This document shows positions 8,284-18,498 of a stretch of DNA of 64,000 bases, piece by piece (the first letter of the stretch is position 1; each line of letters starts with the position of its first letter). Position numbers and translations under genes: made by a program. The stretch is from Corynebacterium jeikeium. GTDB taxonomy: Bacteria > Actinomycetota > Actinomycetes > Mycobacteriales > Mycobacteriaceae. Location: positions 1 to 64,000 of the forward strand of contig NZ_JFCH01000050.1 of assembly GCF_000738175.1 (NCBI RefSeq). Reading direction: 5' to 3'. Under the pieces are notes generated by a model, which was given only the letters and a program-made list of their open reading frames with translations, had not been told where the DNA came from and ran no database searches.

Positions 8284-9786
8284 ATGGCAGATGCACAGGC
8301 CGCCAAGGCCGCCAAGGCCGCCAAGACAGAATCTGGGGAACCGCAGGATCGTGGCTTCCTAGACCGCTATTTCCACATTTCGGAGCGCCGCTCGACGGTG
8401 GGCACCGAGGTCCGCGGTGGTGTGGTCACGTTCTTCGCGATGGCCTACATCATCATCCTAAACCCGCTGATTCTAGGCACCAGCGCGGACATCAACGGCG
8501 ACGAGCTGGGCACCGCCCGCGTGGCCGCGGTTACCGCCTTGGCGGCGGGTGTTATGACCATCGCCTTCGGCATCATCGCCCGCTATCCCTTCGGCATCGC
8601 CGCTGGTCTGGGTATTAACACCCTGGTGGCGGTCACCTTCGTCGGCACAGAGGGGCTGACCTGGCCGGAAGCCATGGGCCTGGTGGTCATCGACGGTGTT
8701 GTCATCGTGCTGCTGGCCATCACGGGCTTCCGTGAGGCAGTGTTTAACTCCATCCCGAGCTCGCTGAAGGCAGCCATCGGCGTGGGTATTGGCCTGTTCA
8801 TTGCGATGATCGGCTTGGTGGACTCTGGCTTCGTCCGCCGCATTCCGGACGCCGCGGGCACTACCGTCCCTGTTGGCCTGGGTATCAACGGCTCCATTGC
8901 TTCCTGGCCCACGTTCGTCTTCGTCCTTGGCCTGCTGATCTGCGGCACCCTGGTGGTCCGCAACGTTCGCGGCGGCCTATTCATCGGTATCGTCGCCAAC
9001 ACGATCATCGCCATGATCGTGGAGGCGCTCACCCACACCGGCCCGTCCGTCGTTGACGGCGAGCCGAACCCCGAAGGCTGGAACCTGGCGGTACCGCAGA
9101 GCCCGGATTCTCTGGGCGGCATGCCGGACCTTTCCCTGGTCGGCGCCGTGGATCTGTTCGGTGCTTTCACCCGCGTGGGCGTGCTGGCAGCCTGCATGTT
9201 GATCTTCACCCTGGTATTGGCCAACTTCTTCGACGCTATGGGAACCATGACCGCCCTGGGTAAGCAGGCTCAGCTGATGGATGAGGAAGATCGTCTGCCG
9301 AACCTGCGCACGGCCCTGATCGTTGAGGGCGGCGGCGCGATCGTCGGTGGCTCGGTCTCTGGTTCTTCGAACACCGTATTCGTGGACTCCGCGGCGGGCA
9401 TCGCCGACGGCGCCCGCACGGGTCTGGCCAACGTGGTTACCGGCCTGCTGTTCATTCTGGCGATGTTCTTCACACCTCTATACGAGGTTGTGCCGATCGA
9501 GGCTGCCGCCCCGGTTCTGGTGATCGTGGGTGCGATGATGATGGCGCAGATTAAGGACATTGACTTCACGCGCTTCGACATCGCCCTGCCCGCCTTCTTG
9601 ACCATCGTGGTCATGCCGTTTACCTACTCGATCGCCAATGGCATCGGCGTGGGCTTTATTACTTACGTCGTGATGGCGCTGGTCGGCGGCCGTGCAAAGA
9701 AGGTCCACCCGCTGCTGTACCTGGTGGCTGCGATGTTTGTGGTCTACTTCGCCGCCGACCCGGTGATGGATCTGCTGCGAGGCTAG
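8284..9786 (+). CDS. NCS2-family purine permease (AzgA/PbuG type)
   Basis: A 500-residue polytopic membrane protein with roughly 12-14 hydrophobic segments. Family landmarks are the N-terminal EVRGGVVTFFAMAYIIILNP, the central ANFFDAMGTMTALGKQA and GSSNTVFVDSAAGIADGART. These place it in the hypoxanthine/guanine/adenine branch of nucleobase:proton symporters rather than the uracil branch. AGGGGAG precedes the ATG by 7 bases. The gene ends two bases before the start of the SpoU methyltransferase, so the two are probably co-transcribed. The exact purine cannot be read from sequence. Confidence 0.9.
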   Translation: MADAQAAKAAKAAKTESGEPQDRGFLDRYFHISERRSTVGTEVRGGVVTFFAMAYIIILNPLILGTSADINGDELGTARVAAVTALAAGVMTIAFGIIARYPFGIAAGLGINTLVAVTFVGTEGLTWPEAMGLVVIDGVVIVLLAITGFREAVFNSIPSSLKAAIGVGIGLFIAMIGLVDSGFVRRIPDAAGTTVPVGLGINGSIASWPTFVFVLGLLICGTLVVRNVRGGLFIGIVANTIIAMIVEALTHTGPSVVDGEPNPEGWNLAVPQSPDSLGGMPDLSLVGAVDLFGAFTRVGVLAACMLIFTLVLANFFDAMGTMTALGKQAQLMDEEDRLPNLRTALIVEGGGAIVGGSVSGSSNTVFVDSAAGIADGARTGLANVVTGLLFILAMFFTPLYEVVPIEAAAPVLVIVGAMMMAQIKDIDFTRFDIALPAFLTIVVMPFTYSIANGIGVGFITYVVMALVGGRAKKVHPLLYLVAAMFVVYFAADPVMDLLRG

Positions 9787-9788
9787 CC

Positions 9789-10670
9789 ATGGCAGACCTT
9801 TCGCCCATCCGGATCGATGACCCGCGCGACCCGCGCCTGGACGACTTTCGGAACCTCAACGCTTCCGACAAGAAGTCCGGCGAGCAGCTGATCATCGCCG
9901 AGGGCACATTGGTCGTCCCGCGCCTGCTCGCGAGCCCCTATCCAACCCGCGCTGTCGTGGGGTTCCCGGGGAAGCTGCGGGCGATCGAGGAGGAGCTGTC
10001 TCGTTCTCTTTCTGGTGATGACGCCACCTTCTCCGTGTTTGAGGTGTCCCGCGAGGTCTTGAAGGAGGTCGCGGGTTTCGATATGCACAGGGGGCTGGTT
10101 GCGTCGGCGGATCGGCTGCCGACGAGTGCTGGCACAGGGGCTGCCGGAACCAGCGCTGTGGAGGCAGTGCTGGATCACGTGGAGGAAACCCCCGAAGCCA
10201 GCGGCGTAATCGCCGTGCTGGAGGGCGTGGGGGACCACGAGAATATCGGCTCCATCTTCCGCAACGCAGCGGGGCTCAACGTGGATGCCGTGCTGTTCGG
10301 CGCGGCCACCGCCGATCCGCTGTATCGGCGCAGCGTGCGCGTCTCCATGGGGCACGTGCTGCGCCTGCCGTGGGCGAAATTCCCCGGTGCGACGACCACC
10401 TGGCAGCGGGATCTGACGCTGCTGCAAAGGCGCGGCTACGAGGTGGTGGCGCTCACGCCAGCGGGAGATATCACGCTCCGCGAGGCCACGGAAGCAGCCC
10501 GCGGACGGGGGAAGAAGGTGGCGGTCATGGTCGGCGCGGAGGGGCCTGGCCTGACGGAGCACGCCATGCGCGCCGCGGATGTGCGCGCCAGCATCCCAAT
10601 GGCCCACGGAACCGATTCGCTGAACGTGGCCACGGCGGCGGCCATCGCCTTCTACGAGGCAGTGCGCTAG
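9789..10670 (+). CDS. SpoU/TrmH-family RNA 2'-O-methyltransferase
   Basis: A 293-residue SPOUT methyltransferase that should transfer a methyl group from S-adenosylmethionine to a ribose 2'-OH in rRNA or tRNA. An N-terminal substrate-binding domain (1-125) precedes the knotted catalytic domain with motif 1 ENIGSIFRNA, motif 2 VMVGAEGPGL and motif 3 SIPMAHGTDSLNVATAAAI. Its start is 2 bases after the permease stop, and its stop is 6 bases from the stop of the convergent DUF6928 gene. The target nucleotide is unknown. Confidence 0.9.
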   Translation: MADLSPIRIDDPRDPRLDDFRNLNASDKKSGEQLIIAEGTLVVPRLLASPYPTRAVVGFPGKLRAIEEELSRSLSGDDATFSVFEVSREVLKEVAGFDMHRGLVASADRLPTSAGTGAAGTSAVEAVLDHVEETPEASGVIAVLEGVGDHENIGSIFRNAAGLNVDAVLFGAATADPLYRRSVRVSMGHVLRLPWAKFPGATTTWQRDLTLLQRRGYEVVALTPAGDITLREATEAARGRGKKVAVMVGAEGPGLTEHAMRAADVRASIPMAHGTDSLNVATAAAIAFYEAVR

Positions 10671-10676
10671 GCGGGT

Positions 10677-11591
10677 TTACTCCCCGCGGCTGCGGCGGCG
10701 CACCTCGTCGCCGATCTTTTTGGAGGCCCCGCGCAGCCCCTTCAGCCCAGCGGAAAGCCCCTTGCGCGCCCCCTGACCCAGGGAGTTCAGAACGTTCTTG
10801 GCTACCTCCGCGCCGCTGGGTTCGCTCTCGCGGGACGGGGCAGCGTAATCGTCGTAGCCTTGCTCATCGTCGTAGACGGAGACCATGTCGTCCGGTGTGG
10901 TGCGCCCATGCGTTAGACCGTCGTACTCGGAGGACTTCGCCTCTGGGCGACCGTCTACGGCGAAAGCTGCAATGGGCAGTGCCGGGCCGGAGGCGGAGAC
11001 CGTAAAGCCGAGCCAGGCCTCGATGGCCGCGGCTGCCAGCTCCGCGGGGATGAAAGGCAGTTGGATGCCGCTGGCCTCGGTGTTGCCGGCCCAGTAGTCA
11101 GCCTCGAACTCGCCGGGCAGCCCAATGTCCTCGAACACCGTCTCGCGAGTGGCGCAGAAAGAGCGCTTGAGTTGGCCGCCGGACCAGTGGGCGAAGCCCC
11201 CGAAGGTTTCGTCGACCTCCTTGGAGGCTGGATCCCCACCGTCACCGGGCTTCGTCGAGGCTGCGGTTTCCAGGTCTGCCACCACGCAGGAGGCATACAC
11301 GTCAGCCGCGCTGACCAGCGTGCGGTAGCGCTCCGGTAGTTCGGAGAGCTTCCGTAGGTCGGGGATTACCGTTTGCACCACGGATAGCCCCGGGTAGCCG
11401 CCGATGTAGAACTCATCGGTGCCGGGGGTCGCGCTGCGGGTCATGTCGAAGTCGCCGATGTGCGTCAGCGGCCAGGCCGGGTTCAGCTGTGCCAGGTACT
11501 TGCGGGCGAAGCCACGATCGACCTTATGCTCCTGGTTCACCACGGTGCTGGGGTTGGCAGCGTTCACAAACCAAAGGGTCACCAGGGTCAC
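10677..11591 (-). CDS. DUF6928 family protein
   Basis: A 304-residue protein. The first about 210 residues match my recollection of actinobacterial DUF6928 proteins: DEFYIGGYPGLSVVQT, then FAHWSGGQLKRSF, VFEDIGLPGEFEADYWAGN and LPFIPAELAAAAIEAWLGF. The C-terminal 90 residues are a poorly conserved linker ending in a basic, helical tail (RGASKKIGDEVRRRSRGE). Function is unknown. GTG start with AAGGAG 8 bases upstream. It lies 21 bases downstream of sepH on the same strand, so an operon is likely. Confidence 0.75.
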   Translation of the reverse strand: MTLVTLWFVNAANPSTVVNQEHKVDRGFARKYLAQLNPAWPLTHIGDFDMTRSATPGTDEFYIGGYPGLSVVQTVIPDLRKLSELPERYRTLVSAADVYASCVVADLETAASTKPGDGGDPASKEVDETFGGFAHWSGGQLKRSFCATRETVFEDIGLPGEFEADYWAGNTEASGIQLPFIPAELAAAAIEAWLGFTVSASGPALPIAAFAVDGRPEAKSSEYDGLTHGRTTPDDMVSVYDDEQGYDDYAAPSRESEPSGAEVAKNVLNSLGQGARKGLSAGLKGLRGASKKIGDEVRRRSRGE

Positions 11592-11612
11592 AGCTGTGGC
11601 TCCTTCTATCGC

Positions 11613-12785
11613 CTAGTTCTTTTTCTTGGGGTTGGTGCGCACACCCAACAGGACGTCCTCCCAGTGCGGAGTGACGGCCTTGCGCTTACGCTTCGGCTTC
11701 GCGACCTTAGCGTCAGGGTGCATTAGGAATTCATTATCGCCGCGGTCGCCTCGCTCCGCAGGGGAATCGTCGCCGGCGGGGGGAGTGGCCTGCGCGGCCG
11801 GAGTCCCGGGAACCCCGGGAGCGCCGATCTCGTCAGATCGGTTGCTCTGCTGGTTCAGCTCGGCCTGGTCGTCCTCCCAGTACTGTTCCTCGGGAGCCTG
11901 CGTTGGGTGCAGCAGGGGTGTCACCGGGGAAACGCTGCGTACCGGCTGTCCGTAGCGCGGGTTCACCAGGTCGCCGGCGATGCTGTTGTGTGGGTGCGCC
12001 AGTGCCTTTTCCGAGCCGCGCAGCTCGATGATGAACTCCGCGACGTGCGTGTTGGTTCGCCCGGCCGCGTCCTTTTCCCAAGACACGGTGACGATCCACT
12101 GCTTGGTGGAGTTTTGGTAGGCATCCCATTCGGCGTCCGAAAGAGACTCCCCGTGCGCCGCCAGAGCAGTGGCCAGAACCTCCCACAGCGGTTGGTTCGA
12201 TACGCCATCCCCGTTCACTGGCAGCGCCGCGTGCGCGAGCTCTGCGATGCGTGCGCGCTCCTGCAGGATCGGCCAGGCGTAGGGTTCGATGCGCGACTCG
12301 TCCGTGTCCGCCTCGTCCGCCAGCTCGGCGACGGTGGCACCGTGGCGGATGCGGTCCTGGATCACGCGCGGGGACATCGAAATCCGAGTGCGGTGCGGAC
12401 GCGCGTTGGGGCGATCCTGTCCGCGACCCTGGAACAGTGACGCCACCTCGGCCTCCACCGCTTCCTCCTCAGCGCGGGTTGCCGCTTGCTCCTCCTCCCG
12501 GTGTGCCTCTGCGGGATCCGTGGCGGTATCGGTAGAGCCGCCAGGGCTGGGCGTGCTGGTGGTGCCAGAGTCGGAATCTTCGGATGCTCCGGAACGAGCA
12601 TCGCCTTCGGCTTCTACGGAAGCGCTGTCCGCGCTGGCCGTGGGGGCGTCACTAAGAAAAGAGCGCAACTCGTCGGTGACGGGCAGAAAGTACTCGGCGA
12701 TGGGGCCGCCGACGGCGGGGTCAACGGCGCGCAGCACGAGCGACGAGGCATCGCTATCGGCGACGACAAATTTCAGCTCTTGCAA
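11613..12785 (-). CDS. sepH: Septation protein SepH (DUF3071)
   Basis: A 390-residue homologue of SepH, the actinobacterial protein that binds FtsZ and stimulates its assembly. The N-terminal DUF3071 region begins LQELKFVVAD. A long Ser/Ala/Glu-rich linker follows, then a helix-turn-helix-like segment (SPRVIQDRIRHGATVAELADEA, split here as SPRVIQDRIRHG and ATVAELADEA) and a region with the conserved YAWPIL. The basic end KPKRKRKAVTPHWEDVLLGVR is typical of the family. I chose a TTG start at 12783-12785 because AGGAGG stands 6 bases before it and the family starts near this residue; the frame is open about 20 codons further upstream. Confidence 0.87.
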   Translation of the reverse strand: MQELKFVVADSDASSLVLRAVDPAVGGPIAEYFLPVTDELRSFLSDAPTASADSASVEAEGDARSGASEDSDSGTTSTPSPGGSTDTATDPAEAHREEEQAATRAEEEAVEAEVASLFQGRGQDRPNARPHRTRISMSPRVIQDRIRHGATVAELADEADTDESRIEPYAWPILQERARIAELAHAALPVNGDGVSNQPLWEVLATALAAHGESLSDAEWDAYQNSTKQWIVTVSWEKDAAGRTNTHVAEFIIELRGSEKALAHPHNSIAGDLVNPRYGQPVRSVSPVTPLLHPTQAPEEQYWEDDQAELNQQSNRSDEIGAPGVPGTPAAQATPPAGDDSPAERGDRGDNEFLMHPDAKVAKPKRKRKAVTPHWEDVLLGVRTNPKKKN

Positions 12786-12837
12786 CGTGGCCTCCTGACG
12801 GATGGTGCGGCAAATGACGGCGGTGTTATTAACATCA

Positions 12838-12871
12838 CCCTCCAACCTTAGCTAAAAGCACGGTTGGAGGG
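12838..12871 (-). terminator. Perfect 10-base-pair hairpin between serC and sepH
   Basis: CCCTCCAACC (12838-12847) pairs perfectly with GGTTGGAGGG (12862-12871). It lies 51 bases past the serC stop and about 50 bases before sepH. No T-run follows on the minus strand, so it may only attenuate read-through or protect an RNA end. Confidence 0.45.
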
Positions 12872-12921
12872 TGAGTAGATTCAGTAGCTAGCCGAAGGCG
12901 AAACAGTAGCCAGAAAATGGG

Positions 12922-14440
<1,519 letters not shown>

Positions 14441-15718
14441 ATGGCTACTGATAATCAGGACAAGGCCGTTCTCCACTACCCAGGTGGAGAGTACGAGATG
14501 GACATTGTCCACGCCACCGAAGGTAACGACGGTGTTGCACTGGGTAAGATGCTGGCAGAAACCGGCTTGACCACCCTGGATCCCGGCTACGTGAACACCG
14601 GTTCCACCAAGTCCGCTATCACCTACATCGACGGTGCAAACGGCATCCTGCGTTACCGCGGCTACGACATCGCCGACCTGGCTAACAACGCAACCTTCAA
14701 TGAGGTTTCCTACCTGCTGATCAACGGTGAGCTGCCGAACAAGGAGCAGGCAGAGGAGTTCAACACCAACATCCGCAACCACACCCTGCTGGATGAGGAC
14801 TTCAAGGCACAGTTCCGCGTGTTCCCGCGCGACGCTCACCCGATGAGCGTTCTGGCTTCCTCCCTGAATATTCTGTCCACCTACTACCAGGACTCCCTGG
14901 ACCCGCTGAATCCGGATCACCAGAAGCTGAACACCTACCGCCTGATGGCGAAGGTGCCGATGCTGGCTGCTTACGCTTACCGCGCTTCCAAGGGTAAGCC
15001 GTACATGTACCCGGATAACTCCATGAATGCGCGCCAGAACTTCCTGCGCCAGATGTTCGGCTACCCGACCGAGCCTTTCGAGGACGACCCGGTGGTCACC
15101 AAGGCTCTGGACAAGCTGCTGATCCTGCACGCTGACCACGAGCAGAACTGCTCCACCTCCACCGTCCGCATGGTTGGTTCTTCCCAGGCCAACATGTTCG
15201 TCTCCATCGCCGCAGGCATCAACGCACTGTCCGGCCCGCTGCACGGCGGCGCTAACCAGGCCGTTCTGGAGATGCTGGAGGAGATCCACGCTAACGGTGG
15301 CGACGCTACCGACTTCATGAACCGCGTGAAGAACAAGGAGCCGGGCGTTAAGCTGATGGGCTTCGGCCACCGCGTCTACAAGAACTACGACCCGCGCGCG
15401 GCCATCGTCAAGGAGTCCGCACACGAGATTCTGGATCACCTGGGTGGTGACCACCTGCTGGATCTGGCTATGAAGCTGGAAGAGATCGCGCTGGCTGATG
15501 ATTACTTCATCTCCCGCAAGCTCTACCCGAACGTTGACTTCTACACCGGCCTGATCTACCGCGCCATGGGCTTCCCGACGGACTTCTTCACCGTCCTGTT
15601 CGCCATGGGCCGCCTGCCGGGCTGGATCGCTCACTACCTGGAGCAGGTCAATGATCCGACCGCGAAGATCAACCGTCCGCGTCAGATCTACACCGGCGAG
15701 GGTGCGCGCAAGCTCTAA
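14441..15718 (+). CDS. gltA: Citrate synthase
   Basis: A 425-residue type II (hexameric-type) citrate synthase condensing acetyl-CoA and oxaloacetate at the entry of the TCA cycle. Conserved segments include HADHEQNCSTSTVRM, the catalytic His regions GPLHGGANQAVLEM and MGFGHRVYKNYDPRA, and the Asp-containing NVDFYTGLIY. Nearly the whole chain resembles C. glutamicum GltA. I chose the ATG at 14441 because AGAAAGGG ends six bases before it; the ATG at 14435 is too close to that site. Confidence 0.97.
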   Translation: MATDNQDKAVLHYPGGEYEMDIVHATEGNDGVALGKMLAETGLTTLDPGYVNTGSTKSAITYIDGANGILRYRGYDIADLANNATFNEVSYLLINGELPNKEQAEEFNTNIRNHTLLDEDFKAQFRVFPRDAHPMSVLASSLNILSTYYQDSLDPLNPDHQKLNTYRLMAKVPMLAAYAYRASKGKPYMYPDNSMNARQNFLRQMFGYPTEPFEDDPVVTKALDKLLILHADHEQNCSTSTVRMVGSSQANMFVSIAAGINALSGPLHGGANQAVLEMLEEIHANGGDATDFMNRVKNKEPGVKLMGFGHRVYKNYDPRAAIVKESAHEILDHLGGDHLLDLAMKLEEIALADDYFISRKLYPNVDFYTGLIYRAMGFPTDFFTVLFAMGRLPGWIAHYLEQVNDPTAKINRPRQIYTGEGARKL

Positions 15719-15734
15719 AACCTTTTTGGTGACG

Positions 15735-15777
15735 CCCCCTTGGGTTCAGCTACGCAATGCGTATGCCCCCAAGGGGG
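15735..15777 (+). terminator. gltA terminator with nested palindrome
   Basis: The outer stem CCCCCTTGGG/CCCAAGGGGG is perfect over 10 bases. Its loop contains a second palindrome, TACGCA/TGCGTA. The sequence TGTTTCGCGTTTT follows. Confidence 0.85.
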
Positions 15778-15840
15778 TGTTTCGCGTTTTGCTAGGGTGG
15801 AGCTTCGAGAAGCTATCAGTTTTCAAAGGAGACTTCCCCC

Positions 15841-16200
15841 ATGAGTAAACCGCAGATCGACCTCTCGAATGGCCCCGCACCGAAGGACCTGGTGATTGAA
15901 GACCTGGTGATCGGCGAGGGTGCAGAGGCCGTGCCGGGTGGCATGGTGGAGGTGCACTACGTGGGAGTGGACTTCGAGACTGGCGAGGAGTTCGACTCTT
16001 CCTGGGATCGGGGCGAGTCCATCGAATTCCCCCTGTCCGGCCTGATCGAGGGCTGGCAGGAGGGCATCCCGGGCATGCGCGCCGGCGGTCGCCGCAAGCT
16101 GACCATTCCCCCGGAGAAGGCGTACGGCCCGGCCGGCATGGGGCATCAACTATCTGGCCGTACGCTGGTCTTTATTATTGACCTGATCGCCGTGAACTAA
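15841..16200 (+). CDS. FKBP-type peptidyl-prolyl cis-trans isomerase
   Basis: A 119-residue single-domain FKBP, cytoplasmic, speeding proline isomerisation during protein folding. Key segments are VEVHYVGVDFETGEEFDSSW, the active-site VIEGW-type loop (here LIEGWQEGIPGMRAGGRRKLTIP), YGPAGM and the C-terminal LVFIIDLIAV. AAAGGAGA precedes the ATG. It follows gltA after a terminator. The last codons form the first unit of a 23-base tandem repeat that continues past the stop (16182-16250). Confidence 0.94.
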   Translation: MSKPQIDLSNGPAPKDLVIEDLVIGEGAEAVPGGMVEVHYVGVDFETGEEFDSSWDRGESIEFPLSGLIEGWQEGIPGMRAGGRRKLTIPPEKAYGPAGMGHQLSGRTLVFIIDLIAVN

Positions 16201-16250
16201 GGCGCTCGATCGCCTTAAACTAGGGCGCCTGATCGCCGTGAACTTGGGCG
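16182..16250. repeat. Three tandem 23-base repeats at the FKBP 3' end
   Basis: The units start at 16182, 16205 and 16228. Units 1 and 3 share CCTGATCGCCGTGAACT exactly; unit 2 is a diverged copy (CTCGATCGCCTTAAACT). Unit 1 encodes the last residues and stop of the FKBP; the rest fill the gap to the convergent permease gene. Confidence 0.85.
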
Positions 16251-16251
16251 A

Positions 16252-16515
16252 CTAGGCGCCCTTCAGCGCCTTGGCCCAGCTCATCTTCTTGCCGTTGTTC
16301 AGGATGGAATTGCGGTAGACGCGGGCCACCAGCAGAATCACCAGAACCGTCGTGATAGCGGCAACCAGGAAGCTCAGCAGAACCTGCGGCAGGTTCATTG
16401 TGCCCGCCGCCATGTTCATCGGGGCGACCGTCAGGCTAAACGGTGGCACCCAGCCCAGAACCTGCATGAACGTCGATTCCATGTTGCTCAGGCCGAACAG
16501 TGGGGCGTAGGTCAT
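16252..16515 (-). CDS. ABC-2 permease, C-terminal fragment
   Basis: An 87-residue product beginning MTYAPLFGLSN. It continues the permease encoded just upstream (16512-17462) in the -1 frame and supplies the last two membrane segments (around VLGWVPPFSLTVAPM and LLSFLVAAITTVLVILLVA) plus a basic tail. Its ATG overlaps the upstream TGA as ATGA, so it could be translated by coupling and complete a two-piece permease, or it may simply be the tail of a frameshifted gene. By itself it is too short for a working permease. Confidence 0.6.
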   Translation of the reverse strand: MTYAPLFGLSNMESTFMQVLGWVPPFSLTVAPMNMAAGTMNLPQVLLSFLVAAITTVLVILLVARVYRNSILNNGKKMSWAKALKGA

Positions 16516-17462
16516 ACCAGCAGGATCGGAGCCTGGGTGGACTGCAGATCCTCCGTACGGGAAACCAGAGAGCCCGCTGCCGCGTACAGGCTGCCGAAGA
16601 ACAGCATGCCGATGCAGAAGGCCAGCAGCATCAGAGCCACCACTGTGTAGTCGAAGTCCACATCCCCCAACAGCCCGGAGACGGACACTGCGACCGCACC
16701 GATGACCAGAATGATTGCGGTGCCGATGAAACCGAAGACGGTATTGCCGATGATCTTGCCAGCCAGGAAATCCATCGGGCGGGCGGAAGCCAGGATGATC
16801 TCCACCACGCGCGAGGACTTCTCCTCTGTGATGCGCCCGCCGACGTTCGCGGCGAAGAGGATGATGAAGTAGGCCATCAGCATCACGCCGACCATGGCGG
16901 TGACAATCTGCGGCCCGTTGGCCTCCATCGCGTCATCTGCCTTTAAGTCCACGGTCTCCAGCTGCACGGAGGGCGTGGCGTTGGCGAACTCTTCGGGGGA
17001 AACGCCCACCTTGTTCAGCGCTTCGGATTGCGCGTGTGCATTGATCGCAGCGCTAACGGTGCTGAGGATCGCGGGGTCGGGCTTTCCTTCCGCGAGCAAT
17101 TCGTAGCCCGAATCAGTTTTCACCAGGGCTGCATCGAGGTCCTCGTCAGTCACCTTAGAGGAAGCCTCATCGCGGGAGGCCACGGTTTCCGCCTCCACGC
17201 CACCGGAACCTTCAGTCCCCTCTGAGGCACCTTCGGTGGAGGCTGGGGCGGCGTCAATAAACTCCTTCTCAATCCCCACAAGGCCGAGCTTCGGGGTTTC
17301 GTTACCGTCGTCCTTGTTGGCGAACCATGCGCCGGCAAACACGCCGATGAGCATGACGGCGATGACGACAATCAAGGAAAACATGATCGCCTTGCTGCGG
17401 GAGGCCACCTGGATCTCGCGCTTGGCGACGGTGGCGATGGTGTTCGGGGAAGAATAACTCAT
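16512..17462 (-). CDS. ABC-2 type permease (NatB-like), N-terminal part, interrupted
   Basis: A 316-residue membrane protein. After a first membrane segment (residues about 26-48) comes a large extracytoplasmic, acidic, Ser/Glu-rich domain, then three hydrophobic segments from residue about 215. Translation stops at TGA after TQAPILLV, where homologues would normally continue; the rest lies in the next frame. The start ATG overlaps the stop of the ATPase gene as ATGA. With that ATPase it forms an exporter of the sodium/antibiotic (NatAB) type. Whether the split is a mutation or a real two-gene arrangement is unresolved. Confidence 0.75.
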   Translation of the reverse strand: MSYSSPNTIATVAKREIQVASRSKAIMFSLIVVIAVMLIGVFAGAWFANKDDGNETPKLGLVGIEKEFIDAAPASTEGASEGTEGSGGVEAETVASRDEASSKVTDEDLDAALVKTDSGYELLAEGKPDPAILSTVSAAINAHAQSEALNKVGVSPEEFANATPSVQLETVDLKADDAMEANGPQIVTAMVGVMLMAYFIILFAANVGGRITEEKSSRVVEIILASARPMDFLAGKIIGNTVFGFIGTAIILVIGAVAVSVSGLLGDVDFDYTVVALMLLAFCIGMLFFGSLYAAAGSLVSRTEDLQSTQAPILLV

Positions 17463-18340
17463 GATTCGACGACCTCCTGGAAGAGCTCTGCAAGGTGCGG
17501 GATACGGCGGGAGAATGAGTGGACCGGGCCGACAGCCATCGCAGCCTGCAGGATCTGCTGATCCAGGTCCGTAGTTTCGGCCTCGAGCAGCACGCCCTCG
17601 CCAAAGTCCTCTACCAAACGGGTGCCCTGGGGGTACCAGCCGCGCGCCGGAGTGCGCACCTCGTAGACGATGGGGCCGCGAGTACGCAGCTCGTCGACGG
17701 TGCCCTCGGCCTTCATGCGTCCCTTGGCGATGATGCCCACGCGGTCGCACAGGCGCTGCACCAGATCCAGCTGGTGGGAGCTGAACAGCACCGGCACGCC
17801 GGCGTTGCAGCGCTCGACAAGCAGGTCGCTCATGACGTTCACGGCTACGGGGTCCAGGCCGGAGAAAGGCTCGTCCAGGATCAGCAACTCCGGATCGTGG
17901 ATCAGCGAGGCTGCCAGCTGGACGCGCTGCTGGTTACCCAGTGACAGCTCCTCCAGCTTGTCGTCCGAGCGCTCGGCTAGGCCGAGCTGTTCCAGCAGAC
18001 CGTCCGCATTCTTCCCGGCGGCTTTGTCGCTCAGGCCGTGAAGGCGGGCGAAGAAGCGCAACTGGTCACCGATCTTCTCCTTCGCGTACAGGCCGCGCTC
18101 TTCCGGCATGTATCCAATACGGCGGCGCAGGTCATCGTCGATCGGCCGATCGCCCATGAGCACCTCGCCGCTGTCCGCCGCGAGCACTCCCAGTGCGATC
18201 CGCATGGTGGTGGACTTGCCGGCACCGTTGGAGCCGACGAAACCGTACATCTCACCAGGCTGTACCTGGAGCGTCATGTCGTGGAGGACGTGGTGGTCCC
18301 CGTAACTCTTATTGAGGTTGTTGATATAGAGAGCTTCCAT
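17459..18340 (-). CDS. ABC transporter ATP-binding protein (NatA-like)
   Basis: A 293-residue ATPase. Walker A is GSNGAGKST (residues about 36-44), the signature is LSLGNQQRVQLA, Walker B is LLILDEP, and an H-loop follows near VLFSSHQLDLVQ. The C-terminal 70 residues match the extension found in exporters of the DrrA/NatA class. It is the first gene of an operon with the split permease (ATGA overlap). The substrate is unknown. It is divergent from the aldo/keto reductase. Confidence 0.9.
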   Translation of the reverse strand: MEALYINNLNKSYGDHHVLHDMTLQVQPGEMYGFVGSNGAGKSTTMRIALGVLAADSGEVLMGDRPIDDDLRRRIGYMPEERGLYAKEKIGDQLRFFARLHGLSDKAAGKNADGLLEQLGLAERSDDKLEELSLGNQQRVQLAASLIHDPELLILDEPFSGLDPVAVNVMSDLLVERCNAGVPVLFSSHQLDLVQRLCDRVGIIAKGRMKAEGTVDELRTRGPIVYEVRTPARGWYPQGTRLVEDFGEGVLLEAETTDLDQQILQAAMAVGPVHSFSRRIPHLAELFQEVVES

Positions 18341-18498
18341 ACATCCCTTGTGGATTTTGCGTGGATCTTGTTGGTTTGAATCCTTAGTCGAAAGAGAAGG
18401 ATCCCGGTTATTGTCTCACATGCGAAAGCATTAGGTCGGCGAAGAAGTTTTTAACAGCGCCGTCGCGAGAACGAGCTAAGTGGCGTACAAAAGAGGCC

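Noticed and set aside
12838..12871. DtxR iron box in the serC-sepH hairpin
   Set aside because: TTAGCTAAGGTT shares only part of the consensus, and the neighbouring genes have no iron role.
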